Assembly: GCA_026826555.1 (NCBI GenBank)
Contig: JAKSZT010053887.1
Span: 61,869,468-61,933,467 of the forward strand
Origin: Tolypeutes matacus
Lineage: Eukaryota > Chordata > Mammalia > Cingulata > Chlamyphoridae
DNA length: 64,000 nucleotides
Direction of reading: 5' to 3'
Below are positions 47,347 to 59,110 of this stretch, in pieces. A program made the position numbers and the translations under genes. Position 1 is the first letter of the stretch; each line of letters opens with the position of its first letter. The notes beneath the pieces were generated by a model. It did not search any database. It was not told the DNA's origin and saw nothing but the letters and a program-made list of their open reading frames with translations.

Positions 47347-47364
47347 TGGTGTAGTCTGAACGTT
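47347..47364 (+). promoter_or_regulatory. Candidate primer-binding site, tRNA-Ser type
   Basis: Two bases after the LTR: tggtgtagtctgaacgtt, matching 13 of 18 positions of the complement of tRNA-Ser (AGA/TGA) 3' end from memory; the first ten bases have one mismatch. Some differences fit CpG decay. Leucine or lysine sites fit worse. Confidence 0.45.
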
Positions 47365-47750
47365 TCCAATACTGATGTGAATACCTTGATACCGCACTAC
47401 AACTGCAATATTTTTATCCAAACACTAAATTCTAAAAAAAAATCCTTATAAAGGTAAGAATTAGTTGGTCTCCAGACCAATGGGAATATACTGGAGACAG
47501 ATCGTGCACAGATGCCACAAAGGCACATGTCACTTTAAAGACAAATCCCGTGAAAGAGACAACCGGTCACAAATCGGACACAAATGCTATTAGAGCATCT
47601 GCCAGTATGAAGAAGAATCTCATGAAAGGCACATATAAAAGCATAACACTTGAATCAATCAACAAGATATAGTTCTTATTTTCATATATTATCATCATAT
47701 AATTTAGAATTTTTTTAAAAATTGGCATTTATGTTTGGAGAATATTCAAA
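47365..47750 (+). other. Proviral leader
   Basis: Between primer site and the first gag-like frame. AT-rich, no feature recognised. Confidence 0.45.
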
Positions 47751-48969
47751 ATGTGGAAAAAATATTTTAAACAACTAAAAAAGGAAAATTATGAGTTGAA
47801 AAATGAGGATCCCAGCAGGCCAATAAAAGACGTCATAAGGCAAAAACTTAGGATTAGAGAAAGACATTCTAGATGTTAGCTTGTTCACCTGACCAGAAGA
47901 GTTATATCTTATAGTTAAAAGAACTAAGAAGAATGAAATATCTTCCTTATTACTGGGAGAAATAAGCAAAGATAGAACTATAGGGAAAAGTCTGGCTAGG
48001 AGGATTGTGTCTAAAAGACAAATCCAAATTCTTAGCTCATTTGCTCCAGATCATGACCCAGATGGCTACAACAACTACCCAGATGATCCATACAGCCCAG
48101 ATGCATGGGAAGTAAGACCCAGCTTTGTAGTTAAAACTACTAAGAACATCAATAATGATGACCCTATTGCAGTAACAGAGCAAAGGACATTTACCAGATA
48201 AGAAATCATAAAATTAAGACAAGAATTCTTGCAAAATGGAGTAATAACTTAAACAGTGGCTATTAGATCTATGGTCCAGAAGAAGGCTTAAACTGACATT
48301 AACAGGTAGCAAAGTAATCTAATGATGACCAAACTGATTCAAATACTTCTGGAGAAATACAACCAAAAATGGAAAGATCACAATTTGACTGGATAACTAG
48401 GCCTGGAAATCAAGATGGTCCTTACCAGATTTAATAGCAGTAACAATAGGAACTTGGTCCTCTCATGGGGATGTCACTAATATCTTGATGAAGCTGGGTC
48501 TAGTGACTATGATTTATGACTGTTGTACCAATAGAAGCAGAATCAATAGACCAAATTAAGGAAATGGCACTAAGATCAGCACCAAGTTGTGAGAGAATGG
48601 CTCTATTCACAATTTTCACAGGTGCTGATACAATTGGCAAATTAATGGATGCAATTAGAACTGCTGAAGAATTAAGTCAGGGTAAAATGATGCATTCAGA
48701 GGATTGTTCAGGTTTGAAAAACCAATGAGACCACCCCCATTTAATCTAGAATGAAAAAAAAAAAAAGTAAAGAAAAGAAAAACAAACCTATATCAATAGG
48801 GAAAATGCAGAAACAAAATGGGATACAAAATTTTAGGAATGCCTTCGATAATAGGAAAAATGGATTTAGGCAGATAAGAACACCACTTAGAAACAATGGA
48901 GATGGCAGATCCAGATGGAACTTTAGACCACCTAAAACTCCTTATGTAATCAGAGTAGTAGGGAACTGA
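47751..48969 (+). pseudogene. gag-like region, decayed
   Basis: Forward open pieces at 47751-47879, 48007-48201, 48516-48728 and 48751-48969 in differing frames. The piece at 48516 is helix-rich and capsid-like by its position. The last piece is rich in arginine and asparagine and shows no Cys-Cys-His-Cys knuckle, so a nucleocapsid zinc finger is either lost or was never present. Basic boxes in place of zinc knuckles are known in spumaviruses. Assignment rests on position and composition, not on a recognised domain. Confidence 0.5.
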
Positions 48970-49109
48970 AGTACATGGGAAACCAGGAAGGATGGAGACA
49001 CATAGAGACCTTATCTCACTATAGGGACTTGACAATCACCATCTTTTGGAGAAAGACGGGATCAATTGCTCAAACATAAGGATGGCCAGTTCTAAGGAGA
49101 ATTGTAAAT

Positions 49110-49330
49110 ATGAACATTTAGTGTTAGTAGATCCTGGATCTGACTAGAAGCCAGATTAACAAAGATGAAGAAAATAATGTAAATGGTTATATTGAAAGCC
49201 TGGGAGGCAGGCAAAATTAGTTTTGGAACATGGGCTAGTTGATACATTATAATAGAAGAAATGAAATCATTGAAAGCCAAATGCTTAATAGGATCTAATT
49301 TAGAAAACATCTTGGGAATGGACATTATGG
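49110..49330 (+). pseudogene. Retroviral protease relic
   Basis: A VDPGSD stretch at about 49127-49144 corresponds to the aspartic protease active site (normally D-T/S-G), with a proline in the second position. About 180 bases downstream ILGMDIM (about 49308-49328) matches the C-terminal ILGxDxL motif of retroviral proteases. Stops lie between. Inactive. Confidence 0.6.
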
Positions 49331-50290
49331 CACCACTTAGAAATAGAAATAAGGAATATATGACAGTTGCATTGGCAAAGGCAGATATAAATAGAGTAAT
49401 TAATACATCATAATATAATTTAAAAGTAGGTTTCCAGGATATTACTAAAAGTATACAAGAGCTATTGGAGGAAGGCATAATAATCCCCACCATTTCACTT
49501 TATAATAATCCCATTTGATGAGTTAAAGAAACAGATGGATCTTATAGATTCCCTGTAGATTTTAGAAATTTCAGTAAGGCTACACCTAAACTGGAAGGAG
49601 CACTACCAGATATCGGTACACTAATAAAATTACCACAGGAAAAGGCACATGGTATACAGCCATATATCTTATTGTTATGTTCTTTGTAATACTTACTGTT
49701 AATCAATGCCATCCCATGACAGCATTCTCATGGGGAGGAAATAATATATAGTCATAGATTACAATAAAGATATATTAATAGCCTGGTAAAAGCACATGAT
49801 CTGTTAACACAAGATTTACATACATATTCTAACACATAGGGACACTAGGATACTATGTTATCTTACGTCTGATAGCATTATAATTGGAACAGCAAAAGGA
49901 TATAGGAGTTTTAAAAAAAAAGGAATAGGAGAACACTAAACTACAAATAATTTCCTTTCTAATAGAAAGAGCCTGGGCTATAAATCCTAATATGGTGCAA
50001 TGACCTGATATTACTGTAACAATTTTAGAAATACACTGGTCTTCAGAAGGACAAACTATAGTGCATTCGATCGTAAACAAGTTACCAAACATGAAGAAAG
50101 AGTTGTAAAAGTCGGTAGGTTTATTTGGCTACTGGAAAGAGCATATACCCCAAATATGTATATTGTTGAAACCAATACATGTAACAACAAGGAAAAGCAA
50201 AACATATACCTAGGGATAAAAACAAGAATTAGCATTACAAAAACTAAAAGATGTAAATACAAATTATCAGACATTATTAACACTGACAGC
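49330..50290 (+). pseudogene. Reverse transcriptase relic
   Basis: LEEGIIIPTIS (about 49464-49496), then VKETDGSYRF and VDFRNFSKATPKL (49520-49590) are RT fingers/palm motifs. The polymerase active site region near 49850-49890 is degenerate, with no intact YxDD. The connection/thumb region at about 50035-50200 contains VGLFGYWKEHI and resembles ERVL-type pol. Frameshifted and full of stops. No RNase H or integrase motif (HHCC, DDE) follows before the env-like start, so about 1.5-2 kb of pol seems deleted. Confidence 0.65.
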
Positions 50291-50467
50291 ACCAGACTAA
50301 ATTTAGACTAGAATGTATATTTCTGATTGAGCCAGACATAGTTTTAGGCACTATTAAGGCTTTAGTGAACAATACCCTGATTTGATATACGATTTTCTTT
50401 CTGTTATATATTATAGTGAAAGAGCAGGTGCATATCACAAACAATGGGCATTGGTACTCTAGAACTG

Positions 50468-51315
50468 ATGACAGAACAGCTAACAGAGGCAGCCCAAAGG
50501 ATTCTAAGAAACCTGTTTGCTGCCAGAGTGGCTCCCGTTTAGGTAAACTAATAATACATCCTTGAAGAATATCAGCTAATTGCTCTAAAAGACTATATAT
50601 CTTGTTGCTATTATTTAGTATCATGTTTGCTATACTTTTGTTGAATGAGATTGTACATAATAATCATGGGGGACATAGCAGTGTGACTGGTAACTGGTAA
50701 TGAAACTACATTCATAGCCACAACTACCAAGGACCCAATTATACAAACTAAAGGAAAACATTTAATTTCTGGTTGGATATACTGGCTAGCAGAAACAAGT
50801 AACCTTCAAACCTCAGGATACTTATATGAGTATATGAAAACAGAATTAGAAAAAGTTGTGGATAGTACTTAGAATTGTCAGCAAGATGTTTATACTATTT
50901 GGATAGACTCAATGGATATCAGAGGACCTCCATTACTGTGCAATTAGATAATGAGACTAGGGAAACCATGGAGTTATGGTGCAACATGTGATACTTATAT
51001 AATCCTAAGGTCACAAATTGGCCAAAATGTTACATTATGAAACCATTACTATCTATGAAACTAAATTAGTATATTCAAAAGCTGCATTCTTTAAACCAAA
51101 ATATTTTGAGAGTTGTTTCATAAAGAGCTTCCTTATGCAAAATTAGAAAGGAAACGTAAGATATTTCCCTTAGTGGTAAATACAGTCAATCTTGTGGATT
51201 ATAAGAATTCTCTAAATTTAGACCATAATTTACAAATTGACCATACCCACAAGACACACACTGATGATTTTTTAAAATTCTCTGCCATTAATGCAGACAA
51301 ATGTACAACTGATAC
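50468..51315 (+). pseudogene. env-like region, N-terminal part
   Basis: From an ATG at 50468: a short basic/acidic start (MTEQLTEAAQRILRNLF), then a hydrophobic stretch (about 50580-50660, with stops), then Asn-rich sequence with potential N-glycosylation sites (for example NETT at about 50699). A cytoplasmic start followed by a hydrophobic leader and an outer domain is the layout of an envelope protein, as in spumaviruses. Interrupted at 51316 by an LTR. Assignment is by position, hydrophobicity and glycosylation sites only. Confidence 0.4.
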
Positions 51316-51805
51316 TGTGGAGGTTTGGAGCTCTGTACCCCAGAAAAACATATTCTTATACTTAACCCATTCCTTTGAGTGTGAACCCATTATAAGTAGG
51401 ACATTTTGATGAGGTTACTTCCATTAAGGTGTGGCCCAACTCAATCAAGATAGGTCTTAATCCTATTACTGAAATCCTTTATAAGCGGATAAAATTCAGA
51501 CGGATAGAGAAAGAGAAAGCCATAGAGGGAGGAGCCAGAAGCTAAACATCAAAGGAATCTGGAAAAGAAGGGAGAGACCAGGAGAGGCTGTCATGTATAT
51601 TGCCATGTGACAGAAGAGGCCAGGATCAAGGATCACAGGGAGCCAGCCCCAGAATGCCAGTCTTCAGGAATAAAGCATTGCCTTGATGGGGCCTTGATTT
51701 GTACTTGATTTGGACTTCTCCTCAAAATCTTGAGCCATTAGATACCCATTGTTTAAGCCTACCCATAGCATGGCATTTGCTTGAGCAGCAAAGGAAACTA
51801 AAATA
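51316..51805 (+). repeat. ERVL-type LTR nested in provirus
   Basis: Begins tgtggaggtttggag, contains 'gagtgtgaacccattataag', 'aaggtgtggcccaactcaat' and a TATA-like 'tttataagcgg', and ends near 'ggaaactaaaata'. Same family as 53339-53788 but in the opposite orientation. No clean duplication at its ends. Confidence 0.75.
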
Positions 51806-52790
51806 GATTTCTACTAATTAAATTATTTTTTCTTCATTATGTTAATGTGGTGTATTACCTAAATTGCTTTTCTTATTTTGAACTACTATTGCATACCTGG
51901 GATAAATCCCACCTGTTCATGGTGTATAATTTTTTAAATATACTGTTGGATTCAGTTTGCTAGTATTTTTTGAGGATTTTTATATCTATAGTCATAAGGA
52001 ATATTGGTCTGTAGTTTTCTTTTCTTGTGCTATGAGGGTTATGTTGGCCTCATACAATGAATTAGGAAGTATTCCCTCCTCTTTAATTTTTTGGAAATTT
52101 TTGAAGAGCAATTTTTTAGGTAATATTGATGTTAATTCTTAGAATGCTTGGTAAAATTCACCAGTGAAGGCATCTGTTCCTGAGCTTTTCTTTGTTGGGA
52201 CGTTTTGATTCCTAATTCAATCACTTTGCTTGTTATTGGTCTGTTGAGATCTTCTATTTCTTCTTGAGTCTGTAGGTATTGTGTGTTTCTAGGAATTTGT
52301 CCATTTCATCTAGGTTATCTAATTTCTTGGTCTTCAGTTGTTCATAGTATCTTCTTATAATTCTTTTTATTTCTTGGGATCTTTAGTAATGTCCCCCCAT
52401 TCATTTCTGACTTATTTATTCATGTCCTCTCTCTTTTTTTTTTTCTTTGTCTGTCCAGTTAAAGATTTGTTGATTTTATTGATCTTTTCAAAGAACCAAC
52501 TTTTGGTTTTGTTGATTTTATCTTTTTTTTTTTTTTTTAATTCTCTATTTCTTTTGTCTCTGTTTTAATCTTTGTTACTTATTTCCTTTTGCTCATTTTG
52601 GATTATTTTGCTCTTCTTTTTCTAGATCTTCCAGTTGTGAATTTAGGTCTCTGATTTGAGATCTTCTTTTTTAATGTAAACATATAGAGCTATTATTTTC
52701 CCTCTCAGCACTTCTCTTGTACATCCCATAAGTTGTTGTTTGTTTTGTTTTCATTTCCATTTGCCTCAAGATATATTCTAATTTCCCCCA
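51806..52790 (-). mobile_element. L1 ORF2 fragment (RT N-terminal part)
   Basis: 'ttaatgtggtgtattaccta', 'ctgtagttttcttttcttgt', 'ttgatcttttcaaagaacca' and 'ttattttccctctcagcact' follow L1 ORF2 in reverse, as in 27300-28230 of the full-length L1. Neither an L1 3' end nor a tail is present, so it is a piece left by rearrangement or deletion. Confidence 0.8.
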
Positions 52791-52853
52791 GGCTATCTCC
52801 ACAATGTATTTGGGAGTGGGTGGAGGAGGGCAAGTAATGTCCCCACAAGCTTC
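52791..52853. other. Unassigned spacer
   Basis: G-rich spacer between L1 piece and SINE; perhaps diverged L1. Confidence 0.3.
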
Positions 52854-52866
52854 TCTAACAATTTTT
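52854..52866. repeat. SINE target-site duplication, left copy
   Basis: tctaacaattttt, identical to 53281-53293. Confidence 0.9.
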
Positions 52867-53280
52867 TTAAAAGATTTATTTATTTATTTACCACCACCAC
52901 CACCACCCCCACTTGTTGTCTGCTCTCTGTATCCATTGGCTGTGTGTTCTTCTGTATCTGCTTGTCTTCTCTTCAGATGGCACCAGGAATTGATACTGGG
53001 AACTTCTGGAGTGGGAGAGAGGTGCTCAATCTCTTGTGCCACCTCAGCTCCCTGGTCTGCTGTGTCTCTTATTCTCTCTCCTCTGTGTCTCTTTTTGTTG
53101 TGTCATCTTGCTGCACCAGCTCTCTATGCAGGCCAGTACTCCTGCACAGGCTAGCACTCCTGCATGGGCCAGCACTCCATGTGGGCCAGCTTTGCCTTCA
53201 CCAGGAGGCCTTGGGAATCGAACCCCAGACCTCTTATGTAGTAGATAGGAGCCAAATCACTTGAGCCACATCTGCTTCCC
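52867..53280 (-). mobile_element. DAS-type SINE (tRNA-derived, armadillo lineage)
   Basis: Read on the reverse strand it starts gggaagcagatgtggctcaa (A-box region) and has a B box ggggttcgattccc near 53212-53226, a tRNA-like head. The body follows, with a short degenerate tandem stretch on 'gccagcactcc' (53145-53185) and 'agagacacag'. The tail is (GTG)n followed by (AAAT)n and A-rich sequence (52866-52912). A 13-bp perfect duplication flanks it. DAS-SINEs are described in armadillo; this is the main evidence for host identity. Confidence 0.85.
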
Positions 53281-53293
53281 TCTAACAATTTTT
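53281..53293. repeat. SINE target-site duplication, right copy
   Basis: tctaacaattttt, identical to 52854-52866. Confidence 0.9.
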
Positions 53294-53338
53294 AAAGCTA
53301 CATTTTCTTGACTTGGCCATTGCTTAGTTATTGCAACC

Positions 53339-53788
53339 TGTTTTAGTTTTCTAGGTTGCTTAGACAAATACCATGAAATGGATCATCTAAAACAATGAAA
53401 ATTTATTAGGTTACAGTTTTGAGGCTGGGAAAATCTCCAAATCAAGACATCATCAAGGTGATGCTTTCTCCCTGAAGACTGGCTGCCAGAGATCCTTGGT
53501 TTCTCTGCCACATGGCAAGGCACATGATGGCATTTCTTAGTATCTTCCTTCTCTTCTGAGTTCTGTCTCAGCTTCTTGCTTCCTGTGGCTTCCTCTTTCT
53601 CTGTGTATTCATTCCATTTAAAAAGGACTCCAGTAATAAGATTAAGAGTCATCCTGAATAAGGTGAGACACACCTTAACTGAAGGAGCATCATCAAAAGA
53701 TCCTACTTACAATGGGTTCACACCCACAGGAATGGATTAACTTAAAGAACATATTTTTCTGGGGTACATACAGCTTCTAACCACCACA
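53339..53788 (-). repeat. ERVL-type LTR nested in provirus, inverted relative to 51316
   Basis: On the reverse strand begins tgtggtggttagaagctgta and ends aactaaaaca. It has the polyadenylation-like 'cctaataaattttcattg'. A 4-bp aacc lies on both sides (53335-53338, 53789-53792), a possible target-site duplication. Env-like sequence resumes after it. Confidence 0.75.
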
Positions 53789-56086
53789 AACCCTTTAACT
53801 GTTTTTCAGAATATTGAGGAAGATAGCTCTGCCAGTTTTTGTCAGTTGTTCAAAAAGTCTGTGGGAGAATGTTACACTTATATCTTATATCACTTATACA
53901 CTTATATCTTTACCACCATCAGAAGATCAGAAGCCCTACAGCACTCTTTATTGTATCCATAAAGCACTGACCAATAAAACTGCAGGAGGTACTTAAAGAC
54001 TTTGCAAAAATAATACAATGGAACAATTAGGTAAACATCCAAAAAAGATAACCAATAATACATGATATGTTGGTAATGCTAATATACCATGCAATAAGCG
54101 GTATTATAAAACTAATTTAACAGAACTAAACAACTGGGAAAATATTACTTTATATTATTGGGTACTTCTAAGTGACTATTTAGAATGTTGGAAACCAAAA
54201 CAAATGCATAATGTAGCTAAAACAGTAATGTCAGGATTGGGGACAGCTACAGAAAGTCCCATGTCTTTTAGGGATGAGTTTACAGACTGGATAGTTAACG
54301 AAAAGATTTTTAAAAGCCCTATAAAGTGAAAATTCCATAACCTCATTTGACTTGATAACCTTATACCCCAAAGATACACATACATGGGCACAGTTCACTA
54401 TTATGATACATAAACAAAAATTAGATTATTGGAAGTATAATATAATGTTAGACTATAACCCTTGTAGCCCTGTAAAACTTCTGCGAAAGGATCCACGGAT
54501 TATACAACAGGTGAATGATGTAAAGTATATAGAGGAATGATACAGAATAATGATTATTACCCCTGGTGCTATACTGCAGATTATCAAAGGATACCAATTA
54601 GTTCAACTCCGAGAATTTTGAAATTTAACTATTTACAACTACTTACAAAAGTTATATGTCATAGTTCACTGTACTATAGTAGCAAAAACCTTACAGTTTA
54701 ATGAAAGAGAATTTATAGCTAATGTGAGAGTACCAATATGTAGAACCATATAACCTACCATTTATGGATTTATCATTTAAGCAGCATCACAGATACAGGA
54801 AAACTTTGCAATTCCTATGAGGATTGGTAGGAGTTATAGGAACTTGGGTACCATGATACAAGATAAAGGAAATGGATGTAGAATTAGGAGATTTTTTTTA
54901 ACACAACAAAATGTCAATGCCCATAGCATGGCAGATCTCTCACTTCAAATTTAAAATATATATGAAAGCATGGTTCGTGTTCAGGAACACAAGAGAAAGG
55001 TGGAGGAACCACTGGGCACTTTAAAGACAGCAATAGGTCAGGTAGATTTTAGCATTCAGAAGATTAGGAAAAGCATCAATGAAAAAATAGCTAGAAATCC
55101 AACATAACACACTACAACAGAAGTTAAAATATATGTGGGATATTTTAAGCATTCGTAACAGGAAGATGTTGGGCACTGAGTATTGCTGATAATCTGACTA
55201 GATTCAAATTAAATGTGATTACTTAGGAGACTGCAAAATACTATTACTCTTAAAGGAAAAATATGAAAATCGGGATATCACATTATGACAATACCACAAT
55301 TTTGGAGAGGAGTATGGATGCTTAGAACAGATCAAACACCCACAGAAATAGGAGATATATAGATACCAGCCCAGAATGTGAAAGAGTGGAAATTAGGTAC
55401 TTACATCATCCCCAGCTACACAGAGGTACCAAGAAATATACAGACAATGACTTTGGCTGAAATGTCAGAGAAACTCCTGGTATATAATCTAGGTAATTGG
55501 ACTATGGTAACGTTCTAAAAATGAAGTAAATATAACTTATTGGAATAAGGGAAGGGATGTGGAATTTTTCCTCCAAGATTTTATCAAATTTCAACAAATT
55601 ACAAATATAACAATGGATAGAAAAATTCATTATACCCGGACAGTAAAAGGTAAAGACACTCTGAGGTTAAACTATGAGGTACATCATATTGCTATGAAGG
55701 AATTTATTCTTATTAATGCAATAAAGCACAGCAAAATGTGGTCAGTGAAACAAAGCTTGGAGAAAGAGATGAAACAGGCCTGAACCTTACTACAGAAGGC
55801 AGGGAAGGATCATGAGATATATTTTTAAAAAATATTGGCCATGCTAAATATACTGCTTATAAGGCAATAGAAAAGACTTTGCGGCATGCTATGAGCCCTT
55901 GCATGCCTACTAGTGTTACATAAATTATATCTACTTGGAAGAAAAATTGTCACGTGAACATATTTGGATGGTTTAGAAAATTAAATTTTTTAGAAATTTG
56001 GAGTATGGATATTTGAACATATTAAAGAAATTATAGAAAGTATCATATTGATTGTATTAGGAATTATAGCATTAAAATGCTTATAA
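53789..56086 (+). pseudogene. env-like region, C-terminal part
   Basis: Continues env-like sequence after the nested block, with several Asn-X-Ser/Thr sites (for example around 53973 and 54110-54160), open pieces at 53814-53996, 54352-54540 and 55559-55783, and a final stretch at 56000-56086 encoding a strongly hydrophobic helix (IILIVLGIIAL) followed by a very short tail and stop: a plausible membrane anchor of a TM subunit. Together with 50468-51315 the region is about 3.15 kb, some 1,050 codons, much longer than gammaretroviral env and close to spumavirus env. Many stops; inactive. Confidence 0.5.
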
Positions 56087-56112
56087 AAAGACTGTGCAAA
56101 AATAGATGTGAT

Positions 56113-56130
56113 CCAAGGTAGAAGAGTGGA
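56113..56130 (+). promoter_or_regulatory. Candidate polypurine tract
   Basis: ccaaggtagaagagtgga directly upstream of the 3' LTR, purine-rich with one T pair, in the position expected for plus-strand priming. Confidence 0.45.
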
Positions 56131-56131
56131 T

Positions 56132-56793
56132 TGTTTTGTATTGAAATATTAATAATCTTGAATCTTAAAAGCAATGTAAACCAGCTGACTACAATTAGAA
56201 GATAAACAAATTGAAAAAAAAAAAAGTTTGTGCTTCACATTTTTTAAATTAGAAAACTTGTGGGTTTACAGAACAATCATGCATAACACAAGATTCCCAA
56301 ACACTGTCCAAACATGTTTTTTGTCAAAAATGATAACCAGACATTTGTGGGAAGATATGACACAGACTGGCTTGAATCCTGCTGGAGACACACTCCCTTA
56401 TGAGGAGTATTGGCGACCAGACCTCTAAGGCACAAAAACTCAGTGGAGAGGACACTTCAGTGTGTCAAGCAGAAACAGACTGACACCCAGCGGGATCTGG
56501 CTCTCCAATGGAATGCCACTCTAGCTACTGCACCGCCACCAGCACCTACTGCCATAGGCTTCTGACTCTCCATTGACACTATGTGGGACTAGCTCCAAAA
56601 GCCTCTACTTCAGTTAAAGGTACCTGACTAGAAACTTGTATCCTCCACCTTTAAGTGTGTTGTGTGCCCTTGACCTGGTTATTGTTTATTGGTTGTGTTG
56701 GCAGCTTGTGATTAAGCAAGCAAATAAATTTCATTGAGCATTCAAACTATTGTGCCAAATCTGCTTTTAGTTTGTTGCAGCAGTTACACAACA
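56132..56793 (+). repeat. 3' LTR of A-rich provirus
   Basis: 662 bases, starts tgttttgt and ends acacaaca. aataaa at 56723-56728. Aligns along its length with 46680-47344. No clear flanking duplication (left side tccct, right side ctcct). Confidence 0.85.
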
Positions 56794-58884
56794 CTCCTCT
56801 CTATCCAGATGAGTAAAGGGAAGTTTAAAAGATTAGGTGTCTTGCTTAGATCACACCTGCCAAAGGTGGAAGTGAAACGCAAACTAAATTTTCCTGACTC
56901 CAGAACTGGGGGGCACAGAATTTTCAAAATATCTTCACCTCATCCATATGTAATTACCCAGACAACCTGTAATTATTAAAAACAATTACAAAAAAGTAAA
57001 ACCTCACTCTAACCTGTGGGGTAGATAGATCCTGAGTTATTCCCTTCCCAAGACAGACTTGTTAAACTACTGGCCAAATACTGAGCTAGTACAGGATAAA
57101 AGTAGTATTGGAAGTCATGTTTCTACAGCTGCTATGAAGGAGGATGCTATGAAGGATAACAGCCCTTAAGCAGGGCAATTGTTCTCAAGAGTGACAAGCC
57201 CAAAGTACCTTTGATTGTTTGCAGTGTCTTGGCCTTTACATGATGTACATTATGATTTAATTTTTCTCAATGTAGAAGATCATCTTTCTTTGCTAATCAT
57301 GTTGCTCTATGAGTTATATTTCAAACAACCCTACTGTTAGATAAAGAAAAAAAAAACATTCATTAAAATGGAATTCCTAAAATGAAGCCATAAGATGCTG
57401 GCCAAAAAAAAGAACAGGTGTTTGTCCCTTTTCCATACTCTTTCAGACTGGAATATGGAATAGCAGAGACTCTTGTTATTGTGGGTATGTGCTGAAGAAA
57501 ACAGAAAAATCCAGTCAAGTTGTGTAGTGAGTCTCATGAAAATAATATATGTTGAAATGTTTACTTGTCATGCAGTTGAGAATGGAATTCTAGTCCTCTT
57601 AGAATGTGAGCCAGAGTTTAAAAGAAGAAGGCCAGCATAAGCCTACTTGTATTGTCTAATCACTCTCTCTTCTGGGAACTCTTTAATTTAGCTAAAACCA
57701 GGATTTGGATTTGGCCTAGCTATAAATTACAAGAATACTACATGGCTATGCAGCTCTGCTCAAGAGTTTATTTACTCTTACATTAAAAAATAACTCAAGT
57801 TACTCTCGATGGATTCATTAAAAATCTGGTTTCTCTACTTTATAGCTATTTTGCCTGGCAGATGGGATCTGGCTTTTTCCTTATGCTGCATTTTTTAAAC
57901 TAAGTATATATGGTGGGATAGCAGGATACAGTACCGCCAACAAAAAGTCACATGCGTATTTCAAAAAAATTGCATTATTTGGCATCTACTTGTCCACATA
58001 TGTTCATTTGGCTATTGCTAGTCCAAGCCAATTATATCCACAAGGGGAGTGGGAATTTGAAATTTAAACACGGTGTTCTAAATTTTTGTAAGAGAAAAGA
58101 GGCCTCCTGACAGGCAAATCAGCCACTAATTCATTTTTAATGCAGTTGACAATTCCATAAATCATTGACTCCCTCCTGTTGTGTGCCAGCTTCTGTGCTG
58201 TAGCAGACTGAAAAGAAAGTTTCTTTATACTTTTGGTGGGGGGTTCAGGCCTGGGTAAGACTCTTTGAATGAGCCTTGAAGGAAGACTAACTTCACCATG
58301 CAGAGAAAAAAGAGCATTTCAACCAGAAAGAATGGCATGGGGAATGGTGAGTTCAGGGGGACAGTTAATCTGATATGTCTGTAGGGTGCATGGTGGAATG
58401 GATATAGGAATGGAAGTTCGAAGAGCACGGTAGAGATGTTGGGTTTCTTGCAACATTCAAAGAGCCATCATCAAAAGCTTTTTCAGCTGGGAATTTTAGG
58501 CCTTATCCCTGTGAATGCTAAGAAATGCAGTATAACTTTTCTTTTCTTTTCTTTTTTTTTTTTCATTCTGATCTTTGAGAATCTGATTGGGGGTTAGAAG
58601 AGAATGGGATACATATGAAATTATTGTAAATTTTTTTTGTTTTAAGATCACTCACAGATTCCATTATCTATCATTGCTTATATACATGTAAAAAAGGAAA
58701 CAAGGCATATAACATACTTCTTTATGCACCCCAAAATAAAGATGGTTTAAAATGTGATTATCCATGTGTCTTGATTAGTATCTAGAGAATGAACCCATCT
58801 GATTTGGATTTGTCAAAATTGCACTACTTTACACATTTTTCAGCTATAGATTTTAATCTTATAAGGTAACATTTTTGGAATTGT
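56794..58884. other. Mostly unique sequence, no recognised gene
   Basis: Frames of at most 81 codons without domains; a T-run at 58534-58563. No repeat that I can name. Confidence 0.35.
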
Positions 58885-59110
58885 ATACATAGTATAGTGA
58901 AAAGTTTGGTTTCCAGAATCAGACAAACCTGAACTATGCCCTACTAGGAAGCCATATGACCTCAGCAAGTTATTAGATTCCTCTAGGTCATAACTTTTTC
59001 AAGCATTATAAAGAAAAGTCATATCCACTAAATAGTTACTGAGAATATAAAATATCTGAAAAATGCTTATTACAGTGTCTGGTATGTCTTAAGACTTGAC
59101 AAATATCACT
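58885..59110 (+). mobile_element. MIR SINE
   Basis: 'tttggtttccagaatcagac', 'gccatatgacctcagcaagt' and 'gaatataaaatatctgaaaa' followed by 'cagtgtctggtatg' follow the MIR consensus in forward order. Confidence 0.7.

Larger units (their letters stand above)
46680..56793 (+). mobile_element. Old A-rich endogenous retrovirus (class III/spuma-like affinity) with env-like region
   Basis: Two LTRs bracket 8.8 kb of internal sequence, 6.3 kb after removing a 2.5-kb nested block at 51316-53788. Order: LTR, possible primer site, gag, protease, reverse transcriptase, env-like region, purine stretch, LTR. RNase H and integrase are not visible. The coding strand is strikingly A-rich, unlike the ERVL relic at 8171-12180. 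The RT connection region is closest, by eye, to ERVL-type pol. All frames carry stops and frameshifts. It cannot produce virus. Confidence 0.8.

Noticed and set aside
46630..56840. Clear target-site duplication for the A-rich provirus
   Set aside because: Flanks tccct and ctcct agree only in part; I could not define a duplication with confidence.
57100..57160. Short direct repeats 'gctatgaagga'
   Set aside because: Only two short copies in unique sequence; nothing further to support a feature.
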